From assembly GCA_013407085.1 (NCBI GenBank), contig JACCGJ010002534.1:62001-126000 (forward strand): a DNA stretch of 64,000 bases, written 5' to 3'. Of this stretch, positions 30,525 through 42,000 are shown piece by piece. The DNA is from Atriophallophorus winterbourni (taxonomy: Eukaryota > Platyhelminthes > Trematoda > Plagiorchiida > Microphallidae). How positions within the stretch are numbered: the first letter of the stretch is position 1; each line of letters begins with the position of its first letter. The position numbers and the translations under genes are program-made. Below the pieces are notes generated by a model. That model was not told where the DNA came from. It did not search any database and saw nothing but the letters and a program-made list of their open reading frames with translations.

Positions 30525-33500
30525 GACTTCAGAAACAGAAGCTTCGTCAGACCACAGGTGAGATATCAGCCACAACCACCTTAGTGACTGCATTCTTACC
30601 AGCATTGTTATATCAACGCCTCAGCAATAAGATGTTCCATGTATGGTTTTACCCCTTGCTTCATCAATTCTACTTGATCAAGATCAACGCTGTGGCCTAT
30701 GCGGAGCACGTGTTTAGCAAGTTATGAATACCTTATCAGTGATTGATACTAACTAAAATTGCGTGGCAGCTTACTGATTCGATTTTTTATGGCTGTTGTT
30801 CCTTCATTATACTTAATATATAGTTGCGCAGTGCGCCTGACTCATTTTTCGGTAGCTGATTCAAGGTAGATTCTACGCAAGGAATCTTATCTTCAGCCTT
30901 CAATCCCTTTGTGCTTAGTGTGAATTTTGAGCCTGGTTCCATCGATCTTTGTTTGATCTGCGGGAGTGGCCTATCTGATAAGTTCATCACTTTAAATAAT
31001 CTTTAGCGCTCTAATAACAAATGTTCCTGACAGATCAGGGAATCATAATCATGAAAAACCAAAGTTTGTAATGAATCGGTGCGAACAGTTTTCTGGTCAC
31101 GTTTCGCTTCTGACAAACAAGCTTCGTCAAACTAATTGTGTCAGTACGACCAGACATCAAGGTTAGATCCTATTCACATGACGAATCCTAAACCGACTAA
31201 CAACTTCACAGGAAACGGTTAGTTTTTTGCTCATCAAGTTAAACAGACGAGATCAATATCAACTGTGGCACCCTCACCCCTACATACCTCATAATCCCTT
31301 AATTTATTTGGTCTTGTTTGGTGTGAAAGACCGATTAGCTCGATTGTCTACTCTGTGCGCACACTTGGGGTCACGTAGGTTAATAATTTTCCGCTGCAGA
31401 AACGGACGACAGATTGTTAGGATATCAGCCCCATCCACCTTAGTGACTGCATTCTTACCAGCATTGTTATATCAACATCCCAGCGAGGAGTTGTTCCATG
31501 TATGGTTTTACCCCTTGCTTCATCAATTCTACTTGATCAAGATCAACGCTGTGGCCTATGCGGAGCACGTGTTTAGCAAGTTATGAATACCTTATCAGTG
31601 ATTGATACTAACTAAAATTGCGTGGCAGCTTACTGATTCGATTTTTTATGGCTGTTGTTCCTTCATTATACTTAATATATAGTTGCGCAGTGCGCCTGAC
31701 TCATTTTTCGGTAGCTGATTCAAGGTAGATTCTACGCAAGGAATCTTATCTTCAGCCTTCAATCCCTTTGTGCTTAGTGTGAATTTTGAGCCTGGTTCCA
31801 TCGATCTTTGTTTGATCTGCGGGAGTGGCCTATCTGATAAGTTCATCACTTTAAATAATCTTTAGCGCTCTAATAACAAATGTTCCTGACAGATCAGGGA
31901 ATCATAATCATGAAAAACCAAAGTTTGTAATGAATCGGTGCGAACAGTTTTCTGGTCACGTTTCGCTTCTGACAAACAAGCTTCGTCAAACTAATTGTGT
32001 CAGTACGACCAGACATCAAGGTTAGATCCTATTCACATGACGAATCCTAAACCGACTAACAACTTCACAGGAAACGGTTAGTTTTTTGCTCATCAAGTTA
32101 AACAGGCGAGATCAATATCAACTGTGGCACCCTCACCCCTACATACCTCATAATCCCTTAATTTATTTGGTCTTGTTTGGTGTGAAAGACCGATTAGCTC
32201 GATTGTCTACTCTGTGCGCACACTTGGGGTCACTTAGGTTAATAATTTTCCGCTGCAGAAACGGACGACAGATTGTTAGGATATCAGCCCCATCCACCTT
32301 AGTGACTGCATTCTTACCAGCATTGTTATATCAACATCCCAGCGAGGAGTTGTTCCATGTATGGTTTTACCCCTTGCTTCATCAATTCTACTTGATCAAG
32401 ATCAACGCTGTGGCCTATGCGGAGCACGTGTTTAGCAAGTTATGAATACCTTATCAGTGATTGATACTAACTAAAATTGCGTGGCAGCTTACTGATTCGA
32501 TTTTTTATGGCTGTTGTTCCTTCATTATACTTAATATATAGTTGCGCAGTGCGCCTGACTCATTTTTCGGTAGCTGATTCAAGGTAGATTCTACGCAAGG
32601 AATCTTATCTTCAGCCTTCAATCCCTTTGTGCTTAGTGTGAATTTTGAGCCTGGTTCCATCGATCTTTGTTTGATCTGCGGGAGTGGCCTATCTGATAAG
32701 TTCATCACTTTAAATAATCTTTAGCGCTCTAATAACAAATGTTCCTGACAGATCAGGGAATCATAATCATGAAAAACCAAAGTTTGTAATGAATCGGTGC
32801 GAACAGTTTTCTGGTCACGTTTCGCTTCTGACAAACAAGCTTCGTCAAACTAATTGTGTCAGTACGACCAGACATCAAGGTTAGATCCTATTCACATGAC
32901 GAATCCTAAACCGACTAACAACTTCACAGGAAACGGTTAGTTTTTTGCTCATCAAGTTAAACAGGCGAGATCAATATCAACTGTGGCACCCTCACCCCTA
33001 CATACCTCATAATCCCTTAATTTATTTGGTCTTGTTTGGTGTGAAAGACCGATTAGCTCGATTGTCTACTCTGTGCGCACACTTGGGGTCACGTAGGTTA
33101 ATAATTTTCCGCTGCAGAAACGGACGACAGATTGTTAGGATATCAGCCCCATCCACCTTAGTGACTGCATTCTTACCAGCATTGTTATATCAACGTCCCA
33201 GCGAGAAGTTGTTCCATGTATGGTTTTACCCCTTGCTTCATTAATTCTACGTCATCGATAGAAACGCTGTGGCCTTTGCGGAGCAAGTGTTTATTAAGTT
33301 ATGAATATCTTATCAGTGATTCATACTCACTAAAATTGCGTGGCAGCTTACTGATTCGATTTTTTATGGATTTTGTTTCTTCATTATACTGGATATATAG
33401 TTGCGTAGTGTGCCTGCCTTATTTTTCGATAACTGATTTAAGGTAGATTCTACGCATGGAATCTTATTTTTAGCCTTTAAACCCTTTGTAGTTAGTGTGA

Positions 33501-33780
33501 AGTTTAAGCCAGTTTACAACAATCTTTGTTAGATCTGCGGCAGTGGCCTACCTGTTAGGTTCATCACTTTAAATAATATTTAGCGCTGTAATGAGAAATT
33601 TTCCTGACCGATCATGAAAAAACGAAGTTTGTAATGAATCGGTGCGTTCAGTTTTCTTGTCAGGTTTCGCTTCTGACACAGAAGCTACGTCAAACTAAGT
33701 GTGTCAGTACGAACAGACATCAAGGTTGGATTTCATTCACATGACAAATCCCAAACCGACTAAAAAAACACAAAATCACA
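30525..33780 (-). repeat. PLE deletion-derivative array I, 859-bp period, about 3.8 units
   Basis: The marker GATATCAGCC occurs at 30562, 31421, 32280 and 33139: an exact 859-bp period. The first three units are nearly identical; the last diverges after 33240. Read on the minus strand each unit holds, in order, a mutated hammerhead region, the N-terminal segment of a PLE protein (67-codon frame), then directly the last part of the GIY-YIG nuclease region and a non-coding end. The RT and the front of the nuclease are missing compared with PLE-2. The left edge of the array lies inside a hammerhead motif (30525-30552). Confidence 0.8.
30787..30990 (-). CDS. 67-codon PLE N-terminal remnant (also at 31646-31849 and 32505-32708)
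   Basis: Three identical copies. Text NLSDRPLPQIKQRSMEPGSK and LKAEDKIPCVESTLNQLP aligns with NLSDRPLSQTEQRLFEKGLN and LKAEDVIPCVESALNQLP of PLE-2 (43759-44091), so it is the N-terminal domain of a Penelope protein, not a new gene. In autonomous PLEs this region precedes RT; here the frame ends before any RT. Identity of all three copies reflects recent tandem duplication, so conservation is not evidence of selection. Confidence 0.7.
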   Translation of the reverse strand: MMNLSDRPLPQIKQRSMEPGSKFTLSTKGLKAEDKIPCVESTLNQLPKNESGALRNYILSIMKEQQP

Positions 33781-34007
33781 TGCTTGTGATTTTTGTGATT
33801 TTTCATTTTTATGCGGATGATTGCTTCAAGTTGTTTTTAGTTCATTCTCAAATAGCGCTTTGTTTAGAAAATAAAGTGAAGTGCCCAAGGGCTGATTAAT
33901 TAATATCATCTAAACCTTAGGCCAGATTTAGTGCCTCTTTACCGATGAACCGTTACATTCTTTGAAGCAGAAGTTATTATGCGTATCGTATTTATCATCC
34001 TATATAT
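33781..34007. other. unassigned sequence
   Basis: Short AT-rich gap between the PLE array and the RTE tail; nothing recognised. Confidence 0.4.
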
Positions 34008-34090
34008 TTCGAAAAGCTGCAAAACTTGAACATTCACGCTATTGTGATGTACATCCATGGTCGACATCGACCGAAGGAGGCCAACAACAT
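34008..34090 (+). mobile_element. RTE 3' end, about 80 bp
   Basis: Aligns with 39690-39764 of RTE-C: AGCTGCAAAAC, TGTGATGTACATCCATGG, the hairpin GGTCG-ACAT-CGACC (34059-34072) and GGCCAACAAC at the end. It is an extreme 5' truncation in plus orientation. Confidence 0.75.
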
Positions 34091-34619
34091 ATTTTTATCG
34101 TATTTTCTGGAAAAAACAATCACGTGCCTTACTTTTTTTTACTTGTTACGACTATTGCCGGAAGGTCCGATTATGTGAGAATATGATAAGACGGAGGCCT
34201 GAAAGGTAGGCTTTAGTCTTTTAGAAATTGTCGTAAGCAATATGGAATAGTACCACAATTTAGAGTAGATTAAAGCCTAAATCTCAGTCCTTTGTCGTTT
34301 GAAATTCTAAAATAATCGGATCTTTCAGCAGTATTCATAATTAATTAACCTTCTGGAAATTGTGGTACGCAATCTGGAATAGAAAATAATAACGGTAAGA
34401 AATGAAATAGAATTACACTTTGTAATAGAAAATAGAGACAAATTATCATCACATTACTTTTGTGCGGCTGGCTCTAAGGATGGATTAGCCGACTTCATTG
34501 ATGCCTTCAATCACACTAACATACGCTCCTCGATTGGAAGCGAGACCGTTGCCGATCGTAATCCTGTCGCGTTCCAATTTTCAAACGCCGTAGACGGTAC
34601 ACAGTCACAGAGCAGCTAC
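34091..34619. other. unassigned sequence
   Basis: No clear element. The right part (34500-34619) may be the 3' UTR of the minus-strand LINE fragment next to it. Confidence 0.35.
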
Positions 34620-35405
34620 ATCCTCCTTTACAGTCGACAGTAAGGACTCCATTTATCGCCTACGCCAAGTGCGAGTAGATTTAGAGTTGAGGGTGAGGTT
34701 CGTAAGCGTTGAGCCTGTCTTTCGAAAGACGTGGCCAAACCCGTGCAATCTTTATCATTTGCTCTCATCGGAAAACCGAGGCTTTCCGTTGCGTCGCATC
34801 CGAACGGCACCGTTAGATACCCAGCCAATATATGGGACGCCCAAGATTCTCCTGAGGCACCAATGGTCGAACACATCTGAATATCGTGCACCCTGTGAGC
34901 TCAGTGGCCACGTCTAACAACCGTGGAGCAACACATGGCGGATCGCTGCTTGGTAAACACATATTTTTATTTTGAGACTGATCCCGGGTCTGCATCAAAA
35001 AATGCCTTTCAACAGGAAAACACATCACACACACGATCAACCATGAAATTCACTTCATCTTTCGCCTGATCTTTGGATGACGTACGGAAACCTAGGTATT
35101 TGAAAACTGGACTTATTTGGTCGGACAGCTCTGGACCTTTAGTATAACGGTAGAAAAATGCCTTGGATTTTGCTGAATGTATTTCGCGGCCCACTTGCAG
35201 CCATGCTACTAATGTGATGTAAAAGCGTTTGCTGCATTTCGGCAAAAATAACTACATCATCACTGTGATATAGATTGCACGCCGCGAAACTTCGAAAAAA
35301 TGCTTGTTTCACGCATTTGTATATTTCACTCGCCCGCTTTATTTTTACACATTTGCTTATCTGCTTTTCCTGCTTCGTATCGCTTGGCATCGTGTCTAGC
35401 TCCAT
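34620..35405 (-). pseudogene. LINE RT fragment (motif C to C-terminus), minus strand
   Basis: Read on the minus strand: LYHSDDVVIFAEMQQTLLHHISSMAAS (35139-35405), a motif C with HSDD where RTs have YADD or FADD, then SAKSKAFFYRYTKGPELSD and FKYLGFRTS (35009-35245), then in a further frame SDVFDHWCLRRILG and RRNGKPRFS (near 34740-34890), matching the VFEHRCLRRL block of RTE-A. So this is the last third of an RTE-like RT with frameshifts. The family differs from RTE-A, B and C in detail. Motifs A and B are absent. Confidence 0.6.
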
Positions 35406-35831
35406 ACATGTAATTCATCATGATGGATAGGGGGAGTAACCTTTTTATTTCGTCACTATATCGTATAAAGTTGGCATCCACAATGATTGTCATGTGGAAG
35501 GCAAGGATATTGGGTATCAGGTTGTCGTATATTGGCCACAGGTAATTTTTTGCAACCTGAATTGGCCGTGCTATTGCTTTTTTGGGTAGATCGAGTGATG
35601 AACATGATGATGATGTTCTGGTGTATGCTTTCGATTTTTCTGCACTCAGATTACAGTATCATCATCATCATCATCCACTGATCTGTTTATCAGTGTATTT
35701 ATGCTTTCCATTTATAAAGCATCCGCCATATCTTGAACATATGGTGGATGGACAAAGTAACAAAAGCTGAAGTGCTTTCTAATGCTGTCCACTGATCTAC
35801 ATTGATTTTGGCATCCATATAGTTGTTAGGT
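35406..35831. other. unassigned sequence with short (ATC)n
   Basis: Contains a small ATC microsatellite at 35657-35676. No coding or element homology recognised up to the RTE-C start. Confidence 0.4.
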
Positions 35832-36649
35832 TGTCATGGCGGGGGCGTTTTTGGGGATAAGCACCCAATTCCAAAAATGCTCCAATGGCCCGCGTCTCAT
35901 ATAGCCTCTGACAACAAAGTCCAGCTCCTGGCCTGCACGCGTGGTCCTGTGTGACCCGGCGGAACTGCTTCTACTGACAGGATTAAGAGCGAAGGCGGCT
36001 GACTGGCGCCTCAAAACCAGCATGCTTCGGGCAGGTGGAGCTCGTACGTTCATGAAGGCGGTCCACATGGGGGAAGGAAAACCCTCATCTCAAACCTCCA
36101 CTGCCTTGAGGCTACATCCAATCATGGAAAGGGCTTCAGGAGTCAACCTCGAGGAAAAATCCGGAGCCTGAGTCCCGTTAGGCAGTCCGAAGTTCTTTAC
36201 AACTTCGCCCTGCCAACTTCTGCGACGGCATCGTTGTCCAAACGTATCAGCCAAGCTGTTCCTTTGGTTCCAGTGGTGCCGTGGAGAGGTGCACTTGCTG
36301 CATGGGCAACAGCTAGTTCTCCAATTTGAACTGCCCTGGCGTACATCACAACGCACCAATGGAGAGGACACTCAATTCCGCTTCTGCGGATAATAACACG
36401 GGAAGCAGCAGATACCGGTTAAAAGCTATGGCTCGATTGGCGTAGAGCTCAGCGCCTGGGGCTGCTTCCGACGTTGGGAGAGACTTCCAGGTCTCGTTGG
36501 ACGGCTACCGCCCGCCTCAAGCTGGGCAGCCCCCAGCCAATATGGTGCCGTCTGGCCACGGTCTGCTATCCTCATTGGGTGCATGAGGATTAGGAATCAA
36601 CCGTCAAGCAGACTGTTATTTCCGCACCAGCGAAACCAACTACTAAAAA

Positions 36650-37430
36650 AGAAATGTCATTTCTGAAACTGGGAACTTGGAACGTCCGGTCCATGCTTCC
36701 TGGACGACGTCTCGAATATCAGAGGCGTTAGAAAGTCCGCCGTGATTAACAATGAGTTAAAGAGACTAAATGTCGACGTGGCAGCCCTACAAGAGACGCG
36801 ATTACCAGACACTGGTAAGCTAACAGAAAGAGATTACACATTCTTTTGGAAAGGAAGAGGTTCCGATGACCCTCGACTGCATGGAGTTGGGTTTGCCATG
36901 CGAACCGACATATTTAAAGCAACAGAACCGAGCAGCAGCGGGACCGAACGGATTTGAACTCTAAATCTGAGGTGCACTACTGGTACCATTACGTTGGTAA
37001 ACGTTTATGCGCCGAAAAAGACGCTTTTTATTACAACCTCGCAACGGTCCTGAAAAACGTGCCACAAAGAAACTGTGTAGTGGTATTGGGTGATTTTAAT
37101 GCTAGAGTTTGTGCGGATTACGAATCTTGTCAAAACTGTCTCGGGAGATTCGGTGTAAGTAAAACCAATTAAAATGGACTATGCCTTTTAGAATTATGCA
37201 CACAGTTCGGTCTCTGTGTTAGTAACACTTTCTTTCAAACAAAACCACAGCATAAGGTTTCTTGGTAACATCCTCGCGCTAAGTATTGGTATCAGCTTGA
37301 TCTTATTCATGTTAGCGAACTAATATAGGAAGCGTGCTTCTCACCAGATCATATAAAAGCTCAGACTGCGACACTGATCATTCACTGGTCTGTGCAAAAC
37401 TGAAGCTTCCCCATACGAGATTTCACCGCA
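36650..37430 (+). pseudogene. RTE-C endonuclease (frameshifted, catalytic motifs present)
   Basis: Starts with LGTWNVRSMLPGRR near 36670 and a TAG at 36729-36731. 36742-36957 holds VAALQETRLPDTG with the catalytic QETR, and GVGFAMR. 36954-37172 is in another frame with VVLGDFNARV, keeping GDFN; between them the expected VNVYAPKK lies in a third frame. The end keeps CDTDHSLVCAKLKLP near 37355-37405. So the active-site residues survive but at least three indels or stops break the chain. Confidence 0.8.
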
Positions 37431-37594
37431 CTAAATTGACTGCTAAGCCTAGTATAGACGTCACTCGCATGTGCGAAACTAATCTAGCTGCGCGATTAAA
37501 AAAGCCTTCACAGCCGAGTTCAACAAGACAACCCCACTCGAATCGGCTTCAGAAAACTGTGAATCGGTAAAAAGCTGCATATACCGAGTCTGAG

Positions 37595-37966
37595 ATGACT
37601 GCTGTGTTGGATGAGAAACGGTCAGCATTCATGAGGTACAAAGGTATGCCAACAGATGAAAACTTACGACTTTTAAGAGCAGCCAGAAATAAGGTCCAAC
37701 AGACTGCAAGGCGATGTGCAAATCACTACTGGACAGAAATTATCCTTAGTATCCAAAAAGCTGCGGATACTGGAAATTTTCACGGCAGGTATGATGGGAT
37801 CAAGAGAGCCATTGGATCAAACAAACTTAAAACGGCTCCCATTAAGTCTTTATCTGGTAAGCCGATTGTAGACAAAACTCAACAGATAGAAAGATGGGTA
37901 GAGCACTTCTCCTCTCTTTACTCTAAGGACAGTACGGTTCTACCACATGCACTTGAAAATGTCTAA
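37595..37966 (+). pseudogene. RTE-C linker between endonuclease and RT
   Basis: Open 123 codons: LDEKRSAFMRYKGMP, RAARNKVQQTARRCANHYWTEI, IQKAADTGNFHGRYDGIKRAIG and IERWVEHFSSLYSKDS, the standard region preceding RTE reverse transcriptases. A TAA follows VLPHALENV, then RT starts in another frame at 37970 (TIEYLDTPPTLDELNKAIDRLANGEAPGDDGIP). Confidence 0.8.
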
Positions 37967-38136
37967 CGGTTGCCGACCATTGAATATCTAGATACCCCTC
38001 CTACTCTTGATGAGCTCAATAAGGCAATCGACCGCTTAGCGAATGGGGAGGCCCCTGGTGACGACGGAATTCCACTTGAGCTCATCAAATGCGGTAGAGC
38101 AGCATTATTACAGCCTCTTCCCCATTTGCTTCTTCA

Positions 38137-39660
38137 GTGCTGGCAGGAGGGTGTGTCCCACAAGAGATGCGAGACACAAAGGTCATCACGCTATTCAAGA
38201 ATAAAGGAGATAGAGGTGACTGCAACAATTACAGAGGAATCTCTCTTCTGAATGTTGAAAGCAAATTGTTTGCTAAATTCTTACAGACCCGGCTGCAAGT
38301 TTTAGCTGATAGAATTTACTCCGAATCTCAATGTGGCTTTCGCAAGGGAAGATCAACCGTTGACATGATCTTCTCCCTGAGACAACTTCAAGAAAAAAGT
38401 CGGGAACAGCGTATGACATTATACGCTGTTTTTATTGATTTAACTAAGGCATACGACTACGTCAGCAGGGAGGGTCTTTTCAAAATGCTTGATCTGATAG
38501 GCTGCCCCCTAAGGTTGCTCAGACTCTTTATTTCGTTCCACTCAGTCATGAAAGGCTCAGTCCATTTTAACGGTTTCAGCTCAGAAGCATTTGAAATTCG
38601 CCGAGACGTCACACAAGGGTGTGTTCTTGCTCCCACGCTGTTCGGCATTTTGTTTGCTCTGCTTCTAAAGCACGCTTTCAAGACGAGAACAGAAGGCATT
38701 TACATACGCACGCGAAGCGATGGTAAGCTTTTCAACCTGAACCGGTTGAGAGCACAAACCAAAGTACGTGATGTGATAATCCGTGACCTGTTGTTTGCCG
38801 ACGACGCAGCTTTTATTGCTTACTCCCAAGATAACCTACAGTCGCTGATGGACTGTTTTTCGTCGGCATGCAAAGAGTTTGGTCTAACAATCAGCATGAG
38901 CAAGACCAAAGTCCTTGGTCAAGGGACTGTATCGCCACCAATCATCGCTGTTGGAAACTGTCAGCTCGAACCAGTACATCATTTCACATATCTTGGTTTA
39001 ACCATTGCGGATAACCTCTCGCTAGACACGGAGATTGATAAGCGCATTGGCAGAGCAGCTGTCATTTTGTCCCGATTGAACTCTCGTGTTAATGGTAACC
39101 GCAAGGTGACTGTAAAGACAAAGATGATTGTATACAGCGCGTTCGTACTAAATGTTTCACTATACGGCATTGAAACCTGGACCTCCCACGTAAGACACGA
39201 ACAGAAGCTGAATGCTTCCCATCTACGAAAAATCCGTCGTATCTTGAACATATCGTGTATGGACAGAGTGACTAACGCTGGAATGCTTTCAAAAGCTGGT
39301 CTGCAGAGCATGTTCACTCTGCGGTGGCTTGGTCATGTCTATAGAATGGAAAATGGTCGTATTCCAAAAGATCTACTCTACGGTGAGTTGCAATTAGGAA
39401 GTCGACCATTGGGCAGATCACACTTGCGGTACAAAGATGTTTGCAAAAGAGATATGAAAGCTCTTGACATTGACCCCGCAAGCTGGAAAGAACTTGCTCT
39501 TGACCGCTCACCTTGGAGGCATTGTGTGAAGCGTCGTCTGCAAGCCGGGGAGGAGCAAATACACCTCTTGGCTGCTAAAAGCAGATCACGCCACCGGCGT
39601 GCAACTGATGCAATACAACCGAGTTCTGACTTTCGTTGCCAGCGCTGCGGGACAGATTGA
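38137..39660 (+). CDS. RTE-C reverse transcriptase, 507 codons, open
   Basis: RNA-dependent DNA polymerase of an RTE. Residues: VITLFKNKGDRGDCNNYRGI (16-35), SQCGFRKGRSTVDMIF (64-79), motif A VFIDLTKAYDYV (98-109), motif B DVTQGCVLAP (157-166), motif C LFADDAAF (219-226), FTYLGLTIAD near 280, then the C-terminal LRWLGHVYRM and WRHCVKRRLQAGEEQ blocks. The N-terminal start is artificial: about 55 further codons (37970-38136) lie in another frame, so there is one frameshift. The stop TGA at 39658-39660 follows CQRCGTD, where the related copy at 5563-5820 continues through CSSRIGL; the C-terminal Cys motif is therefore cut short by a nonsense change. Otherwise the catalytic domain looks complete. 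Confidence 0.85.
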   Translation: MLAGGCVPQEMRDTKVITLFKNKGDRGDCNNYRGISLLNVESKLFAKFLQTRLQVLADRIYSESQCGFRKGRSTVDMIFSLRQLQEKSREQRMTLYAVFIDLTKAYDYVSREGLFKMLDLIGCPLRLLRLFISFHSVMKGSVHFNGFSSEAFEIRRDVTQGCVLAPTLFGILFALLLKHAFKTRTEGIYIRTRSDGKLFNLNRLRAQTKVRDVIIRDLLFADDAAFIAYSQDNLQSLMDCFSSACKEFGLTISMSKTKVLGQGTVSPPIIAVGNCQLEPVHHFTYLGLTIADNLSLDTEIDKRIGRAAVILSRLNSRVNGNRKVTVKTKMIVYSAFVLNVSLYGIETWTSHVRHEQKLNASHLRKIRRILNISCMDRVTNAGMLSKAGLQSMFTLRWLGHVYRMENGRIPKDLLYGELQLGSRPLGRSHLRYKDVCKRDMKALDIDPASWKELALDRSPWRHCVKRRLQAGEEQIHLLAAKSRSRHRRATDAIQPSSDFRCQRCGTD

Positions 39661-39764
39661 TCCTCCTGAATCGGACTGTTTAGTTATTCAAATAGTTGCA
39701 AAACATGAAATTCATGCGATGTGATGTACATCCATGGTCGATATCGACCGACGGAAGCCAACAG

Positions 39765-41690
39765 ATTTAAGGTAGATTCTACGCATGGAATCTTATCTTC
39801 AGCCTTTAAACCCTTTGTACTAAGTGTGAAGTTTAAGCCAATTTACAACAATCTTTATTTGATCTGCTGGATTGGGTTATCTGATAAGTTCATTACTTTA
39901 AATAATATTTAGCGATGTTATGACAAATGTTCCTGGCCGATCAGGGAATCATAATCATGAAAAACGACGCGAACACTTTTCTGGTCACGTTTCTCTTCTG
40001 ACACAGAAGCTTCGTCAGAATAAGTGTGTCAGTACGAACAGACATCGAGCTTGGATTCCATTCACATGACAAATCCTAAACTGACTAACAACTTCACGGA
40101 CAACGGTAGGTTCTCCGCTCATCAAGTTAGACAGGCGAGATCAATATCAACTGAGGCACCACCACCACCACGTACCGCATAATCACTTAATTTATTTGGT
40201 CTTGTTTGGTGTGAAAGTCGTATTAGCTCGATTTACTGCTCAATGCGCACACTTGGGGTCACGCACGGTAATAATTTTCCGCTGCAGAAATGGACGCCAG
40301 ATTGTTGAGATATCAGCCACATTCACCTTAGTGAATGCATTCTTACCAGCATTGTTATATCAACGCCTAGGGGAGAAGTTGCTCCATGTATGTTTTAACC
40401 CCTGGCTTAATCGATTCTACGTGATCAAGATCAACGGTGTGTCCCGTGCGGAGCACGTGTTCAGCTAGTTATGAATACATTATCAGTGATTGATACTCAC
40501 TGAAATTGCGTGTCTGCTTACTGATTCGATGTTTTACGGCTGTTGTTTCTTCATTACACTGGATATATTGTTGAGTAGTGCGCCTGCCTTATTTTTCGTT
40601 AGCTGATTTAAGGTAGATACTACGCATGGAATGTTATCTTCAGCCTTTAAACCATTTGAACTTAGTGGGAAGTTTAAGCCAATTTACAACAATCTTTATT
40701 TGATCTGCTGGAGTGGCTTATCTGATAAGTTCATCACTTCGAGTAATATTTAGCGTTGTTATGACAAATTTTCCTGGCCGATCAGGGAATCATAATCATG
40801 AAAAACAACGCGAACACTTTTCTGGTCACGTTTCTCTTCTGACACAGAAGCTTCGTCAGAATAAGTGTGTCAGCACGAACAGACATCAAGCTTGTATTCC
40901 ATTCACATGACAAATCCAGAACTGACTAACAACTTCACATACAATGGTGGGTTCTCCGCTCATCAAGTTAGAAAGGCGAGATCATTATTAACTGAGGCAA
41001 CCCCACCCCCACGTACCGCATAATCCTTTAATTAATTTGGTGTAGTTTGGTGTGAAAGACTGATTAGCTCGTTTGACTACTCCATGCGCACACTTGGGGA
41101 CACGCACGTTAATAATTTTCCGCTATAGAAACGGATGACAGATTGTTGAGATATCAGCCCCACCCACCTTAATGAATGCATTCTTACCAGCATTGTTATA
41201 TCAACGCCTCAGCGAGAATTTGTTCCATGTATGGTTTTACCCCTCGCTTCATCAATTCTACGTGATCAAGATCAACGCTGTGTCCTGTGCGGAGCACGTG
41301 TTCAGCTAGTTATAAATTTCTTACCAGTAATCGATACTCACTGGAATTTCGTGGCTGCTTACTGATTCGATTTTTTATGGCTGTTGTTTCTTTATTATAC
41401 TGGATATATAGTAGCGTGGTGCGCCTGCCTTATTTTTCGGTAGCTGATTTATGGTAGTTTTACGCATGGAATTTTATCTTCAGCCTTTAAACCCTTTGTA
41501 CTTAGTGTGAAGTTTAAGCCAGTTTACAACAATCTTTGTTTGAACTGCTGGAGTGGCCTATCTGATAAGTTCATCACTTTAAATAATATTTAGCGCTGTA
41601 ATGACAAATGTTCCCGACCGATCAGGGAATCATAATCATGAAAAATCAAAGTTTGTATTGAATCGGTGCGAACAGTTTTCTGGTCAGCAA
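39765..41690 (-). repeat. PLE deletion-derivative array II, about 841-bp period
   Basis: Markers GATATCAGCC at 40309 and 41150, and the corresponding site of PLE-2 at 42056, show units in register with the full-length element. Content per unit is as in array I (N-terminal PLE piece joined to the nuclease end), but units are 10% or more diverged from each other and from array I, so they are older. The hammerhead core TCGTCAG (CTGACGA on the minus strand) is intact at about 40014 and 40855. Confidence 0.75.
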
Positions 41691-41771
41691 ATTATTTGAA
41701 TATATTCGAGGCCGATCGGGAGTCCATAATCATGAAAATAGAGTTTGCAATGAATCGGTTATAATAAGTTT

Positions 41772-41815
41772 TTGGTAACGTTTCGCTTCTGAACACAGAA
41801 GCTTCGTCAGACCAA
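41772..41815 (-). ncRNA. hammerhead ribozyme motif in PLE (left copy)
   Basis: On the minus strand: stem I TTGGT (41815-41811), core CTGACGA (41810-41804), one extra A, stem II GCTTCTG-TGTT-CAGAAGC (41802-41785), GAAA (41784-41781), stem III AC/GT with no loop, T17 at 41777, predicted cleavage just after it, then ACCAA (41776-41772) closing stem I. A tiny stem III agrees with hammerheads reported in PLE terminal repeats. The extra A between core and stem II is non-standard. Confidence 0.65.
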
Positions 41816-42000
41816 GGGTGTCGATACGAACAGTGTTGAGGTTTAAATGGCATTCTCTTGACCAATCCTGATTTCTCTAAGCTAGACAGGGGAGATCAAG
41901 ATAATTGATCAACACCTCCTAATTGCTGTGTTCATCCCTAATTATTTATTAATTGCACAGGTCAGCGTCTGCTGACACTGCTTACGTAACCATGTGCGTA

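Larger units (their letters stand above)
35832..39764 (+). mobile_element. RTE-C: near full-length RTE-type LINE
   Basis: The 5' UTR (35832-36650) starts GTTGTCATGGCGGGGGCG and shares blocks with RTE-B. Endonuclease is at 36650-37430, linker 37595-37966, RT and C-terminal domain 37970-39660, then about 100 bp of 3' UTR ending in the hairpin GGTCG-ATAT-CGACC (39736-39749) and AGCCAACAG. Fragments of the same family occur at 2751, 5496, 27490 and 34008. PLE-derived sequence begins immediately at 39765. Confidence 0.85.

Noticed and set aside
30787..32708. Three identical 67-codon proteins as a new conserved gene
   Set aside because: The text aligns with the N-terminal domain of PLE-2, and identity follows from recent duplication of 859-bp units.
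31227..33244. Plus-strand frames of 99-119 codons repeated in array I
   Set aside because: They run antisense to PLE nuclease sequence and change or stop in the more diverged units.
30562..33770. Regular direct repeats as a CRISPR array
   Set aside because: Units are 859 bp of retroelement sequence, far from the 20-50 bp repeat and spacer pattern, and the context is eukaryotic.
34628..34917. Overlapping frames on both strands as a host gene exon
   Set aside because: The minus strand reads VFDHWCLRRILG-type text of a LINE RT C-terminus, continuous with the RT fragment to its right.
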